DNA of 64,000 nucleotides from Siphonodentalium dalli (lineage: Eukaryota > Mollusca > Scaphopoda > Gadilida > Siphonodentaliidae): assembly GCA_032622095.1 (NCBI GenBank), contig CP136066.1, positions 49,948,911 to 50,012,910 on the forward strand. Direction: 5' to 3'. Positions 1 through 9,985 of the stretch are shown in pieces. The notes beneath the pieces were generated by a model, which saw only the letters and a list, made by a program, of their open reading frames with translations, did not search any database and was not told the DNA's origin. The translations under genes were made by a program, and so were the position numbers. Within the stretch, counting starts at the first letter, position 1, and the number at the start of each line of letters is the position of its first letter.

Positions 1-817
1 CAGTTTGGTGGAAATCGAAGATAAAATTTATGCACCCTCTCTCGATCCCATCCCTGACATGCATGGACTCATATGTCTTTAAACCATACCATATAGTATT
101 GCCCATATTATTGATATGACTTTATATAAGCCTGTCATCAAGGACATAGCTATAGCTGATTCATGTGATCCCCTGGAATAATACTAAATTGATTTATGCA
201 AACATGAACATTTGGGAATGTATTTCTAAATCAATCGTCAAGCTCGATGGCCAGCAAAACGTATTCGTTAACTGAAAGCACCGACCGCTTAGAATTCCTT
301 TAGGTGGATTGGAACACGCACTACTCGTCCGGTACTGGAACGAGTTTGTGAGGAACGCTTAAGTGTAAATTCGATACAATTGGCCACAACAAGTGTCTCG
401 GGTACTAAATTTAAAAACATCCGCCCAAACCGGAATCTACAACACAACAGACAACCGATTGTTCAGCAAGAGCATAAGTGCAAATGAGAAAGAACTTATT
501 CCTTGTACCATCAACTATATGTCACTAGACTGAATGCCATAGAATATTCCACGCATACTCACAGTCGATTCGGATACGTTTTTGCGCGCACATCGGTAGT
601 TATTCGTTGGTATACTATTGACTGTGGCTTCCCCTTGTTGCTTGGGTATTATCATTGCATCGGTTTGGTATAGATAGCAACATTGTGAAACCTTATATAA
701 TTTCTTGGGAACGATTTGTATTTCTCTTTTGACCAAGGTTTCACTTTATCATATTGTCTAGTACCAGTGGATGTTATGATGATGCTTTCCAATCGTTTCT
801 TGAAGCCTTCAATCACA
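1..817. other. no gene recognised
   Basis: No coding frame, RNA gene or repeat is recognised here. Short open frames on the minus strand at 515-736 and 652-894 lack any family signature. The last part may be the 5' UTR or promoter side of the exon that starts at 818. Confidence 0.4.
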
Positions 818-1081
818 ATGGGATCACTGTGTGTCATGATCATGTTCGCATTAAGAGCGAATGCGGAATTGTTTAGATTACAAGAGGTGGTCACTTCGAG
901 TTTTGTTACGAATTTGCAGTGCCCAAGCCATGTGGTGGTTACAACATCATCGATAAATTACTGTGCTGTGTATTGCCTCAACATACCCGGATGTCGGAGG
1001 TTCTCATACAACTCGTCAAGTTGCCACGTTAGGAACGTGAGCTATATACACGGGATACAGGCGCCGCAGTGTTCGAGAAAG
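818..1081 (+). CDS. first coding exon of a secreted cysteine-rich (PAN/Apple-like) protein, partial
   Basis: The frame opens at the ATG at 818. Its first 16 residues have a hydrophobic core (LCVMIMFAL) and an ANA-E cleavage-like junction, which fits a signal peptide. The next 70 or so residues carry spaced cysteines, including CAVYCLNIPGC followed by RRFSYN and another Cys. This C-x3-C-x5-C-x2-F pattern resembles PAN/Apple domains, which act as extracellular adhesion or ligand-binding modules. The frame runs into AAAG|GTGAGAG at 1081/1082, a good 5' splice site in phase 0, so the protein should continue in another exon. An in-frame upstream ATG would lengthen the leader by up to 34 residues. 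The family call rests on cysteine spacing only; no downstream exon is linked with certainty, though WSC exons lie on the same strand at 36.9-39.8 kb. Confidence 0.45.
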
Positions 1082-1907
1082 GTGAGAGTTATCATATTAT
1101 ATAATAAATATCACACGCGCATTTGATCACACATTGGTCGTATCTTGCAAACAAGAGGTTGAACCACGGTTAATGGACACTCTTTTGAAATACGTAGCGA
1201 AGCTACGTATTAAATTTGAGTGCATGAGTGAAATCTCTGTGTAGGCGGACAAAACATCCTTATTATTTTCAAGTTGATCTGCCACACTTCTGTTCATCTC
1301 AGTAATACCATAAACGTTGTTTTTACTAAAATAAAAAATCCAAAGACAATTTCAAATGCCAACACAACGAAAAGACACAAAGTCATTTGCCAATCTTTTG
1401 TTAATAATATGTCAGTGTTTACATGCTATAATCGATAGCTTTCCGGTCTTCGTGAATGTCATGTCTAGGACAAACGCATGCACGTACCTCGTGAATGCGG
1501 ATTATACAAATGTCTATTGCATTGAGGTATTTCGATAGTTAGTGCTTCCATGTTTTTAACTTAGACAACATTTTACACAAATATTCTCACACGAAGACAA
1601 AAACAAATTCCATACTGAACTTTCGGTAATATCACAGCGTTTTCGAAGATTGTAAACACGACACTAACTAGTAAGTGACACGGGGGTGTGAACAATAACA
1701 CTTTGTGGATAATCATAATAAACCTAGTCGATTTATCCTAAAACATTGAGACGCAACCTTAATTCAATTTCCGATTTTCAAGTTGCACACAAGAACGTTA
1801 ATATATATCAAAATACATGTATAATAAAACATGAAACTGTCGACAGATGTAACGGTTCAGCCTGCCTAAGTAATACGAATCTCAACTATCTGGGCACGGC
1901 CTCGGTC
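1082..1907. other. intron-like or intergenic sequence with a small perfect hairpin
   Basis: No gene is recognised. It follows a candidate splice donor at 1082. At 1189-1211 there is a perfect 10-bp stem (AATACGTAGC) with a 3-nt loop. Confidence 0.4.
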
Positions 1908-2177
1908 CTGTCTGGGGTTCTAGCCATTTGTATTGACCTTTCAAAAGCATTTGATACGATCAGTCATGCCTTCTATCAAGTCGAATGGAACGCTATAGAA
2001 TACACGGTATTGCGAAGGATTGGTTCAGAGACTGGTGGGCTTCATTTACAGTCTCCTCCCTTTGTCACGCATAACGGGAAAATAGTGGCAACTTTTAACA
2101 GACAACCCAAATTATTTGCACAATGGGCATACAAGTGTACGGCCGACAATAATAAAACCTTCGGAATACCAAAATAA
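1908..2177 (+). pseudogene. LINE (non-LTR retrotransposon) reverse-transcriptase fragment
   Basis: The frame around 1918-1970 reads AICIDLSKAFDTISH, the catalytic motif A block of non-LTR reverse transcriptases (the Jockey/CR1 type commonly shows DLSKAFDT). Just downstream a different frame reads RMERYRIHGIAKDWF, which is the block that normally follows in the same protein. The two halves are therefore separated by a frameshift and this copy is broken. No endonuclease, no YADD box and no 3' tail are visible, so it is a short relic. The clade cannot be set firmly from about 90 codons. Confidence 0.65.
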
Positions 2178-2289
2178 TGAACCCTCGGACTATTGAACTA
2201 TCGAACTATCGTACCCTCGGAATAACGTACTGTACATTTTAATTATTGTGTGAATAAAAAATCTAAACTTAGCTTCATTGTACCGACAC

Positions 2290-2575
2290 TTCTACACTGT
2301 TAAAACAGAACCGTGAATTTTCACGGGAATTTGCCGGCAATTTGGGGACCGGTTGGACCGTTAAAATATTTACAGCCAATCTGTGAATTTTTCACAGTCT
2401 GTCCGTTAAACAATTTACAGCCAATGCGTGAATTGTTCACGGTCTGTCCGTTCTTGACTTTCCAATTGAACCGTAGAATTAAACGGTTATGCCGTTAAAA
2501 TATTTACAGCAAAACCGTGAATTTTCACGGTCTACCCATTTATCAGTTACAGTCACACCGTAAAATTATTAGTAT
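2290..2575. repeat. short tandem repeat with palindromic core
   Basis: About five diverged units of roughly 50-70 bp, each with the phrases GTTAAAATATTTACAGC and a CCGTGAATTTTCACGG-like palindrome or its variants. The palindrome recurs as TGTGAATTTTTCACA and CGTGAATTGTTCACG, so the dyad is kept while the bases change. Confidence 0.7.
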
Positions 2576-4370
2576 TAGTCTGTTCATGTATTGACCTTTG
2601 TGGTCATTAATATAGGCCTGATGATTGAAAATTGAAAATCTATTCCTTATAATTTCAAATATATTTAGCAATATTGTAAATTCAACTCCGGACAGACACA
2701 TGTATTATGTGAAATGCACATTCAACTGGGGTGGTTTCATACAACCTTAGTAAAGCTGAAGGTGTCTCTGTATGTATTTCACGAGTTATCTAACCTGAAA
2801 ATGCATTAACTTAAGAGATAACTTTCTGTGCACATTTAGCTTAACTGCAACTATGCTAAACCATGCAGTCAAATTTCACTGCTAATATACATGTATGTAT
2901 AGTTTGAGTAAGTATAGAGTGTCAATGGAATCTATTAAATAAAACGCACAGACGTTTATCGCATATAGGTTAGCGCGTTTCCAGGATAGAAAACTATTTG
3001 AAAAAAGAACATACAAAGACAACATCTTTCGCTTAATAGTAAAATGTAAATATTATGTAGACAAATAACATTTAATGAACCTGATAAACTGATGAATCAG
3101 TGACACAACAGTCAACATATTCCTCTATCCATGTACTTGATTTCTCCATATATTCGGACATTTCCATGTCAGGTTGGTCAGCCAATGTATTGGCAACAGT
3201 ATTTCCTCACGAACATTAAGTTCATTTGAAAGAACATTCGAAATATCATTGAACAACTAAATTAAACACCACCGTCCTGCAACTGTCAACTTTATATATC
3301 AGACAGTGCATCAGTTGCCATCGGATGCTTATAGGAAATCTGGTTATCGTCGCTGAGTCTTATAATCGAGTCTTGGAACTGTAACGTGTATCAGAATATC
3401 TCAGTCACTTAAATTTCCACAAATCTTGTAACATTATATTCAGTGCATTTCTGTGCCAGTTCCTATTGAACATTCTCGATTTATTGGAACCAGCTGACAC
3501 CAGCAAGACCGGAACAGTCCATAATTCACTAGAATATGTTTGGGATGGTGCTACATGTAACATACCACAATTGTAGATACCAGATTTCATTAAACCAATC
3601 AAGGAATCTGTTCATCGGTCACACTCGCGCACACACACCCTAGGCCTAATACCGGTACTGATACGTCGGTTATTACACATCGACTTGAGAAGATTGTACC
3701 ATCCGTATGTTGTGTCCGATGTTTTTTCGCAGATACTCGGTTGATGCTAACCTGTGCTAGCTCAGTGTAGCTCCTGAAAGAAAGAATAATATAATATATT
3801 AGTGACTCATTGAATTGCATCCTAATTATGATTGTTATTAGGGTGAAATCTTACCTGCCTGCACTTTTTTCTAAGATTCTCGACTTTAAAATCATATTAT
3901 GGTATTGTACCAGAGTCCATGTAACTTGATTGTAAGAAAAACACCTTACCAATTATAGACAGAAACTCACTTTTAAAATAATTCCTATCTCTTTGATCAA
4001 ATTATGTATACATTGGCATTTTTTTAAATAATCACGCTGAGCATCTACTTATTATTTGTTATTTCTTTCTTTCTTAATGATACTTGGCAACATTTTGAGG
4101 TGTTCCCCACACACACGAGGGACTTCCTACTCAACATATCCACCGAAAAAACTTTTCATGTCGTAATAATTATGTCCGATCATTGTTATTCAACGTGTAA
4201 CATATATATATGAACGTGAATAGATGGGTTCCGTCGCGGGGGTGAGTTGGACATCGGAACAGGGATGGCACCAGTATTCCACAGACGCAGAGGTTATAAT
4301 ATACGATCAATCTCGACCCCCCTCCATTGGGGGGGGGGGGGGGCTATTATTAGAGGGGCTTATTTTTCGA
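2576..4370. other. no gene recognised
   Basis: AT-rich sequence with no recognisable coding frame. It contains a run of 15 G at 4329-4343, just outside the large inverted-repeat arm. Minus-strand frames at 3405-3602 and 3599-3820 have no signature and are not called. Confidence 0.4.
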
Positions 4371-4374
4371 GTTT

Positions 4375-5486
4375 AATAATTTTTTTTACACACGGAAAAA
4401 TTATAGATCATATGAAAGTAGAAGATGTCAGCTTCATGTTCCGCCCTGTTGTAAACTTTGAAAGTGGTACCGTTGTCATGGAAGCGGCATGTAAACAATG
4501 TAGACACATGTTGTGATAAAACCCTTCAGCAGACGGTAAAAAAGAATTTAAGCACATTCCAGGACAGAAACATATGATAATTTCTTGATGTTATTTGTCC
4601 ACGATAACTATTTTCCAACTACTGCAGTAGTTACTAGGATGTCCATATAGGGTATGAAGGTTTTATTGCCATTTTGGGGTAAAAACTGTTGATTTTTGCA
4701 AAAAATGCGATAATTTTGGAATTGGAACATTTATTAGATACTACATTGGTTACAGTAATAATTTAGGCATATTGTGATAGCTTCATACGGGTACTTCAAA
4801 CTAATTTGGATAAAACTGTCGAAAAGGCACAATACCCTGAGAATTAACTGTTACCATGGAAACGATATTGAAAAAATACAAAAAATGGCATTATTGGAAG
4901 AAATGAAGTCCAATAACCCTTGCAACACGATATAACTTTCTGAAATTTGTTTTCTATGACATGCACTTTTAATCCAGACTTCTTCATAGGGTCACTGTTG
5001 ATGTTTATTCAGCTGTTGTCATGGAAACGAACCAAATTTCGTCACATAATCAGAAATAATGAAATTTTGTCCATAAACCGGACATTTAAAGCATGTAATG
5101 AAGCAAAACATATTATGGCAACGCGTTATAGATGTCTCAAACCCTTCAACCATAACTATGTTCCAACCAGTATTACACTGGATGCACATATAGGTTATAA
5201 GGGTTTTATTGCCATTTTGTGGTGAAAATGATGATTTTTACCAAAAATGCGATAATTTTGCAATTTTAACATTTATTAGGTACATGTACTACATTGGTAA
5301 CAGTAATAATTTATGCGTACTGAAACAGCTGCATACGTCTACTTAAAATGCATTTTGATTAAACTGCCGAAAATGCCAGATACCGTGAGAAATACCTGTT
5401 ACCATGGAAACGATATTGAAAAATATACTAAAAAATGGCATTATTGGATAGAAATGAAGTCCTATAATCCTTGCGACACAATATAA
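4375..5486. repeat. left outer arm of a very large inverted repeat (foldback-like)
   Basis: This arm is recognisably the reverse complement of about 27840-29100. The shared outer edge includes ACACACGGAAAAATTATA followed by a stretch reading GAAAGTAGAAGATGTC. The arm also holds a direct duplication: the block beginning near 4649 (TTTTATTGCCATTTTGG, then AAAAATGCGATAATTTT) starts again near 5194, giving a unit of about 545 bp, the second copy incomplete. The right arm shows the same kind of internal duplication. Arms differ by an eyeballed 15-25%, so this is old. Outer borders and target duplication are not resolved. Confidence 0.75.
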
Positions 5487-5535
5487 CCATCAGCATCATC
5501 ATCATCATCACCGCCATCACCACCACATCATCTGC
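5485..5535. repeat. CAT/CAC trinucleotide microsatellite
   Basis: An imperfect run of CAT, CAC and GCC triplets next to the second partial unit of the left arm. Confidence 0.8.
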
Positions 5536-5628
5536 AGCATTATTGTCACCATTGCAATCGTTGCCGCCCGTCATCGGCACCGCCATCAGAACATTATCAT
5601 AGCAATGGAACGCCACAGCTGCATTATG

Positions 5629-6018
5629 TTAAAGGCGCACAATCCGATTCAAGTGTCCCCATATCATCAAATTCCAACAACAACAACATTTCTTGAAATG
5701 CCGCTTCAGTTATCAGAATCGACTAATTGACAAAACATAATGCTAACCCCTGTCAACTACAGTATAACATTCCCCCAAAAGCAGCAAAAAGTGTTATATA
5801 TCAACTTTTTGTTCCGAAGCAATTTGGTATCGAGAGTATGTCAGTCGGCATTCGTTGAATATTTGCCAGGCCTTAAATATACCAGGTGGTGAAAAATAAC
5901 AGATTTCAAAAATCGATATCTTTGATGGATGGGTTCCTCGACTCGAATCAAATATTTTCACCCCTGAAGCCAAAGAAATAGTAATCTAGGAGCATTAATT
6001 CGGATTGTGCATCTTTAA
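5629..6018. mobile_element. MITE of about 390 bp with TTAA-bounded terminal inverted repeats
   Basis: The ends read TTAAAGGCGCACAATCCGAT on the left and its near complement ATTCGGATTGTGCATCTTTAA on the right, with about 82% pairing over some 25 bp. Both ends abut TTAA, which may be the target duplication (piggyBac-like) or part of the inverted repeat. No transposase frame fits inside. It lies inside the left foldback arm and so inserted after that arm formed. Confidence 0.65.
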
Positions 6019-6045
6019 GCTCATGGAATATATCTGATTGATATA

Positions 6046-6250
6046 TCAATATATAGCTCATTTGCCATTGTATGCAGCTACTTTGTCAATATATGTGGTT
6101 ATTTGGTCAATATATGCAGCTAATTTGTGTCAATACATGTATATGCAGTTAGTTAGTCAATAAATGCAGTCAGTTCGTCATTATATGCAGTTACTTTGCC
6201 AATATATGCAGCGCATTGTTATTTTCAATATATGTTGTTAGTTCATGATT
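6046..6250 (-). repeat. 21/42-bp satellite, minus orientation (left inner arm)
   Basis: Units such as TATGCAGCTACTTTGTCAATA and ATATGTGGTTATTTGGTCAAT are the reverse complement of the satellite found at 7.1-8.3, 17.7-18.7 and 27.5-27.8 kb. This orientation switch makes it the left counterpart of the right satellite arm. Confidence 0.8.
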
Positions 6251-6258
6251 ATACACTG

Positions 6259-7036
6259 CTCGCGATGTTCCATTATATATAATTGTAACCCGAAAAAAAA
6301 TTCGGGGACTATTAAATTAGCCGGGGTCCGTCCGTCCGTCGTGCTGCCCGTCCGTCTAGCCGTCCGTGTGTGCGTCCGGAAATGGTTTCCGGATGATAAC
6401 TTTATTTTCGTTTATTAGATCAAAAGCTAATTTTATAGTTGAGTTTATCAGACCAAAATATAGGTCAAGTTCGAATATGGGTTTGCGAGAGTTATGGCCC
6501 TTTTATGGCTACTTAGAATCTTGTAATTTTCTGGTTTCCGGATGATAACTTCAGTTTGTGTCATCACATCTGAACCAAATTTGGTTTGTTAGTTTATCAG
6601 CCCTATATACATGTCAACTTCGAATACGGGTTTGTCCCGCCTATTTTTGCTAGAGTTATGGCCCTGTTTCCACTTAGAATCCTGTCAATTTCTGGTTTCC
6701 GGATGATAACTTTAGTTTGTGTGATCATATCTGAATCAAATTTAGTATGATAGTTTATCAGCCGAAAATACAGGTCAGGTTCGAATATGGGTTTTCTATG
6801 CCCATTTTTGTGAGAGCTATGGCCCTTTTACGACTTAGAATCCTGTCAATTTCTGGTTTCCTGGTGATAACTTTAGTTTGTGTGATCATATCTGAATCAA
6901 ATTGATGCCCCAAATGAAGCCACCTTTTCGGAGGACACTGTGGCCGGACGGCCTTTTATTATATATTGACAAGAGCGATGAGCTGCATATATTCTCTTGT
7001 GAATGTATCATTATAAAGAACGGGACATCGCGAGTT
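6259..7036. repeat. spacer between satellite arms, with about 160-bp tandem units
   Basis: A GCTCGCGATGTTCC-type end at 6259 and GGGACATCGCGAG near 7022 form a short inverted pair. Between them, the phrase TGGTTTCCGGATGATAACTT recurs at 6383, 6532, 6693 and (altered) 6854, giving units of 149, 161 and 161 bp that also contain GAGTTATGGCCCTTTT-like text. A CCGTCCGTCC run lies at 6327-6370. No coding frame is supported. Confidence 0.7.
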
Positions 7037-7091
7037 GCATATATACAATGTATATTTTCCTCACATTTCTGAACGTCCTCCGAAAAAATTG

Positions 7092-7262
7092 TTGAGGGTC
7101 TATATAATGACGAATTAACTGCATATATTGACTAATTGTTTACACATATTGGCAAGAGCAATGCACTGCTGATATTGGCGAATTAACAGCATATATTGAT
7201 GAAGTAACCTCATATATTGACTAACTAACCACATATATTGACAAGAGCAATGAGTTGGATAT
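7092..7262 (+). repeat. 21/42-bp satellite, plus orientation, diverged start of right arm
   Basis: Diverged units of the GCATATATTGACTAACTAACC satellite in plus orientation. Confidence 0.7.
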
Positions 7263-7266
7263 ACTG

Positions 7267-7592
7267 TAGACCAAGTCTTCTCGGTCCACAACAGTTGGGA
7301 TATTGGTTGAGTTGATGCTGTTTCGGACAGAGTCCCGTCCCCCCGTTACTAGTCTATAACAGACTTTCATTTAAGAGATGTACAACATTTACATGTGGAG
7401 CCCCTGAATGTGATTAATCATCTGACATGTCCGCGATTAATCTGTCTTCAAAATGCTATATAATTTACCGTGATACAAAAAGATAAAGTGATGATACAAT
7501 CGTTTAATATACTGTTTACATATATTTTATGATTGCGCGACAAATCAAAATTCTCCGGAAAACAAGGCTTTGTTCAGCGGACCTCTGGTATG
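7267..7592. repeat. fragment of a dispersed inverted-repeat element also present at 35.3-36.3 kb
   Basis: It starts with a 24-bp end (7267-7290) whose exact reverse complement is at 36265-36288. A direct match to about 35326-35425 follows (phrase AAGTCTTCTCGGTC), and then about 200 bp that match 35600-35765 in reverse. It interrupts the satellite. Confidence 0.65.
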
Positions 7593-8297
7593 TTTGATAT
7601 TATTGACTATCTAACCGCAAATACATGTATTGACAAATTAGCTGCTTATAGTGGCAAAGTAGCTGCATATCTTGACTAAATGACCACATATATTGACAAA
7701 GAAGCTGCATATATTGACTAACTAACCAAATTATTGGACGATGTAGCTGCACATAATGACTAACTTACCATATATATTGATAACGTAGCTGCATATATTG
7801 TCAACGCAACAGCATATTTTGACAAAGTAGATGTATATATTGACAACCTAACCACATATATTGACCAAAAACTGCATATATTGACTAACTAACAAAATTA
7901 GTCGACAAAGTAGCTGCATATATTGACTAACTAACCACAAATATTGACAAATGAGCTGCATATGTTGACTAACTAACCACATATATTGACAAATTAGCTG
8001 CATATGTTGACTAACTAACCACAAATATTGACAAATTAGCTGCATATATTGACTAACTAACCACATATATTGACTAAGTAGCTGCATATAATGACTAACT
8101 AACCATATATAATGATAAAGTAGCTGCATATATTGTCAACGCAATTTCATATTTTGACAAAGTAGATGTAGATATTTACCAACTAACCGCATATATTGAC
8201 TAAGTAGCTGCATATAATGACTAACTAACCACATATATTGACTAAGTAGCTGCATATAATGACTAACTAACGACATATATTAAAAGAGTACTAGTAG
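7593..8297 (+). repeat. 21/42-bp satellite, plus orientation
   Basis: The higher-order unit is 42 bp, made from two related 21-bp monomers: AGCTGCATATATTGACTAACT and AACCACATATATTGACAAATT. Units are diverged with occasional CAACGCAATTGCATATTTTG variants. Open minus-strand frames here are repeat artefacts. The array stops at the insertion point of LTR element A and resumes at 17692. Confidence 0.9.
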
Positions 8298-8301
8298 CTA
8301 C

Positions 8302-8756
8302 TGTGAGATAACTACCCATTATAATCTCACAACTTGATTCAAACTATACGAATGTCCCAATATATAAAACCCCAAACTCAGATATTCGTGTTCGGTTCTC
8401 GAAACCTCACACGTCTTACTCTCAGCGAAGATATACACACAATGAAGATGGCTCCCAAATATGGTCAAGGGAGATGACCATAACGGAAGAACCAATCCCG
8501 ATGTGTATTGCCAAACACCTCATCTAATATGCATCCCAAATAGTATATAAGAAACAACTACATCCCATCACATCATGCTTTCACTAGACTCATCTCATAC
8601 CTAGATCATATCCAGGCATCATTCACACCAGGCATCACCCATTCGGGGACACCAATTCGCGGCGACTATTGATCATTATATTTGTACACACTGCATATCT
8701 TATTCACAACATAATAAAGACTTGTACCTACTATATCTATGTGTCATTACCTCACA
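8302..8756 (+). repeat. 5' LTR of element A
   Basis: A 455-bp terminal segment, TGTGAG...CTCACA. It holds a TATA box (TATATAA, 8544-8550) and an AATAAA polyadenylation signal (8713-8718). Only the last 93 bp (8664-8756) recur at the 3' end (17595-17687), where they are identical; the U3-like part has no visible match near the 3' end. Confidence 0.75.
8544..8550 (+). promoter_or_regulatory. TATA box of element A LTR
   Basis: TATATAA inside the 5' LTR. A start site about 30 bp downstream would place the RNA start near 8575, upstream of the 93-bp segment shared with the 3' end. Confidence 0.55.
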
Positions 8757-8765
8757 TAGTATTAA

Positions 8766-8783
8766 TGGTGCCCTGAACAGTTC
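8766..8783 (+). other. candidate primer-binding site of element A
   Basis: TGGTGCCCTGAACAG begins 9 nt after the LTR end. TGG is the complement of the tRNA CCA end, and the first seven bases TGGTGCC are the same as in element B. I could not match the rest to a tRNA. Confidence 0.5.
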
Positions 8784-8945
8784 TACGTCTCACCACACAA
8801 CTTGAAGTCTCGGCCACTAGACGATCACTACAGAGCAGAAACAATCTCAAACCGCTACTCAACCACGGGGATACAGCCTTACACTCCAGCCACGGATAGA
8901 CAGTCTCATACACTAGACCACTGCACCGGTCAACCATAACTCAAC

Positions 8946-9162
8946 CATTCGGACACACAGGAACCCTTCGGACACACAGGACCGCATACCAACCCTTCGG
9001 ACACACAGGACCGCACACCAACCCTTCGGACACACAGGACCGCACACCAACCCTTCGAACACACAGGACCGCATACCAACCCTTCGGACACACAGGACCG
9101 CACACCAACCCTTCGGACACACAGGACCGCACACCAACCCTTCGGACACACAGGACCGCATA
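8946..9162. repeat. 29-bp minisatellite in the leader of element A
   Basis: About seven to eight near-identical head-to-tail copies of a 29-bp unit (core CTTCGGACACACAGGACCGC, then ACACCAACC). Variants are single bases such as GCATACC for GCACACC and TTCGAAC for TTCGGAC. There are no spacers. It lies in the untranslated leader between PBS and first ORF; open minus-strand frames across it are repeat artefacts. Confidence 0.92.
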
Positions 9163-9392
9163 CATACTCATCTGATATAGACGAATCAACCTTTTATTCT
9201 TATACAACCAGCTCACATCGTGTATCCAGCTAAAAAAACATTACTACTCACGCCTCTTGCAGACCAGATTCAGATCCACATAAACTTTAACATCCGATTT
9301 GGACATCCTTCGGCTTCCAATAACCACGACGAGAACATTCTATACATCATTCATCATCACAGACTTGTGCACATTATTCTTCTTGGAAATTG

Positions 9393-9398
9393 GTGAGT
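9393..9398 (+). promoter_or_regulatory. candidate 5' splice site in the leader of element A
   Basis: TTG|GTGAGT matches the splice-donor consensus and lies before the first ORF. Element B has GTGAGT in the equivalent place (19619). A pyrimidine-rich stretch ending CTATTTTTAG at 9450 could be an acceptor for a 58-nt intron, or the donor may serve a distant acceptor; neither is shown. Confidence 0.35.
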
Positions 9399-9479
9399 GA
9401 CCATCTTTTCTTTCCCATTTGCTGTCAAATTGCACACCCCCTATTTTTAGCATTCTTTTACCCTTTTTTCACGTGGGTT

Positions 9480-9971
9480 ATGGACACATCACCTGATTCT
9501 ACTACACCTACACTACCTACCCATCCTACTACAATACATGCTTCAAACGATCAGCCCATACCACCCACCTCTCACAAACAACATTCAGTTCTTAATTTTA
9601 AAACTTACTGTAGATACGCTTTACCCCACCAAATAACTTTATCGCCACAACTCATCAAATATTGCAATCCCATTCGCATTGATATAACGCAAGATACAAT
9701 CCGCTTATACGTGCGTTGTATGATTACAAATAACTACTCAGGACATACACTAGATTCTTGGAATGAGTGGCATACATTTCCGGCTCATTTTACGGATTAT
9801 CCAAAACTCATTGTCAACTCTATAGTCGCGGCAATTCCCATAAAACATCCTAATAAATCACCTGAATCGTGTCAAATACACCTGAATCGCATAATACACC
9901 GCCACGGCACTTGGAAAAAAATACAACATATTTCGCACCCATACCATAGATCCCAAAACAGACACCGTTAA
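9480..9971 (+). CDS. extra ORF upstream of gag in element A, unknown function
   Basis: This frame encodes 163 residues from the ATG at 9480, which has G at -3 and +4; the frame is open further upstream but without an ATG (first possible codon TTG at 9390). The N-terminal 35 residues are Pro/Thr/Ser-rich and probably disordered. The middle (LSPQLIKYCNPIRIDITQDT and following) looks globular, with a Trp-containing stretch LDSWNEWHTF, and the C-terminus is His/Arg-rich and basic. I do not recognise the family. It stops 14 nt before the gag ATG and lies one frame back from it; no standard slippery heptamer lies in the short overlap of open frames, so reinitiation or splicing is more likely than frameshifting. 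Its length and position make chance unlikely, but it could be non-coding. Confidence 0.5.
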   Translation: MDTSPDSTTPTLPTHPTTIHASNDQPIPPTSHKQHSVLNFKTYCRYALPHQITLSPQLIKYCNPIRIDITQDTIRLYVRCMITNNYSGHTLDSWNEWHTFPAHFTDYPKLIVNSIVAAIPIKHPNKSPESCQIHLNRIIHRHGTWKKIQHISHPYHRSQNRHR

Positions 9972-9985
9972 TCCTTAATAACATA

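Noticed and set aside
8946-9162. CRISPR-like array of 29-bp repeats
   Set aside because: Units are head to tail without spacers, inside a eukaryotic retrotransposon leader.
7848-9216. Minus-strand open frames with repeated protein motifs
   Set aside because: They only translate the satellite and the 29-bp minisatellite; period divisibility keeps them open.
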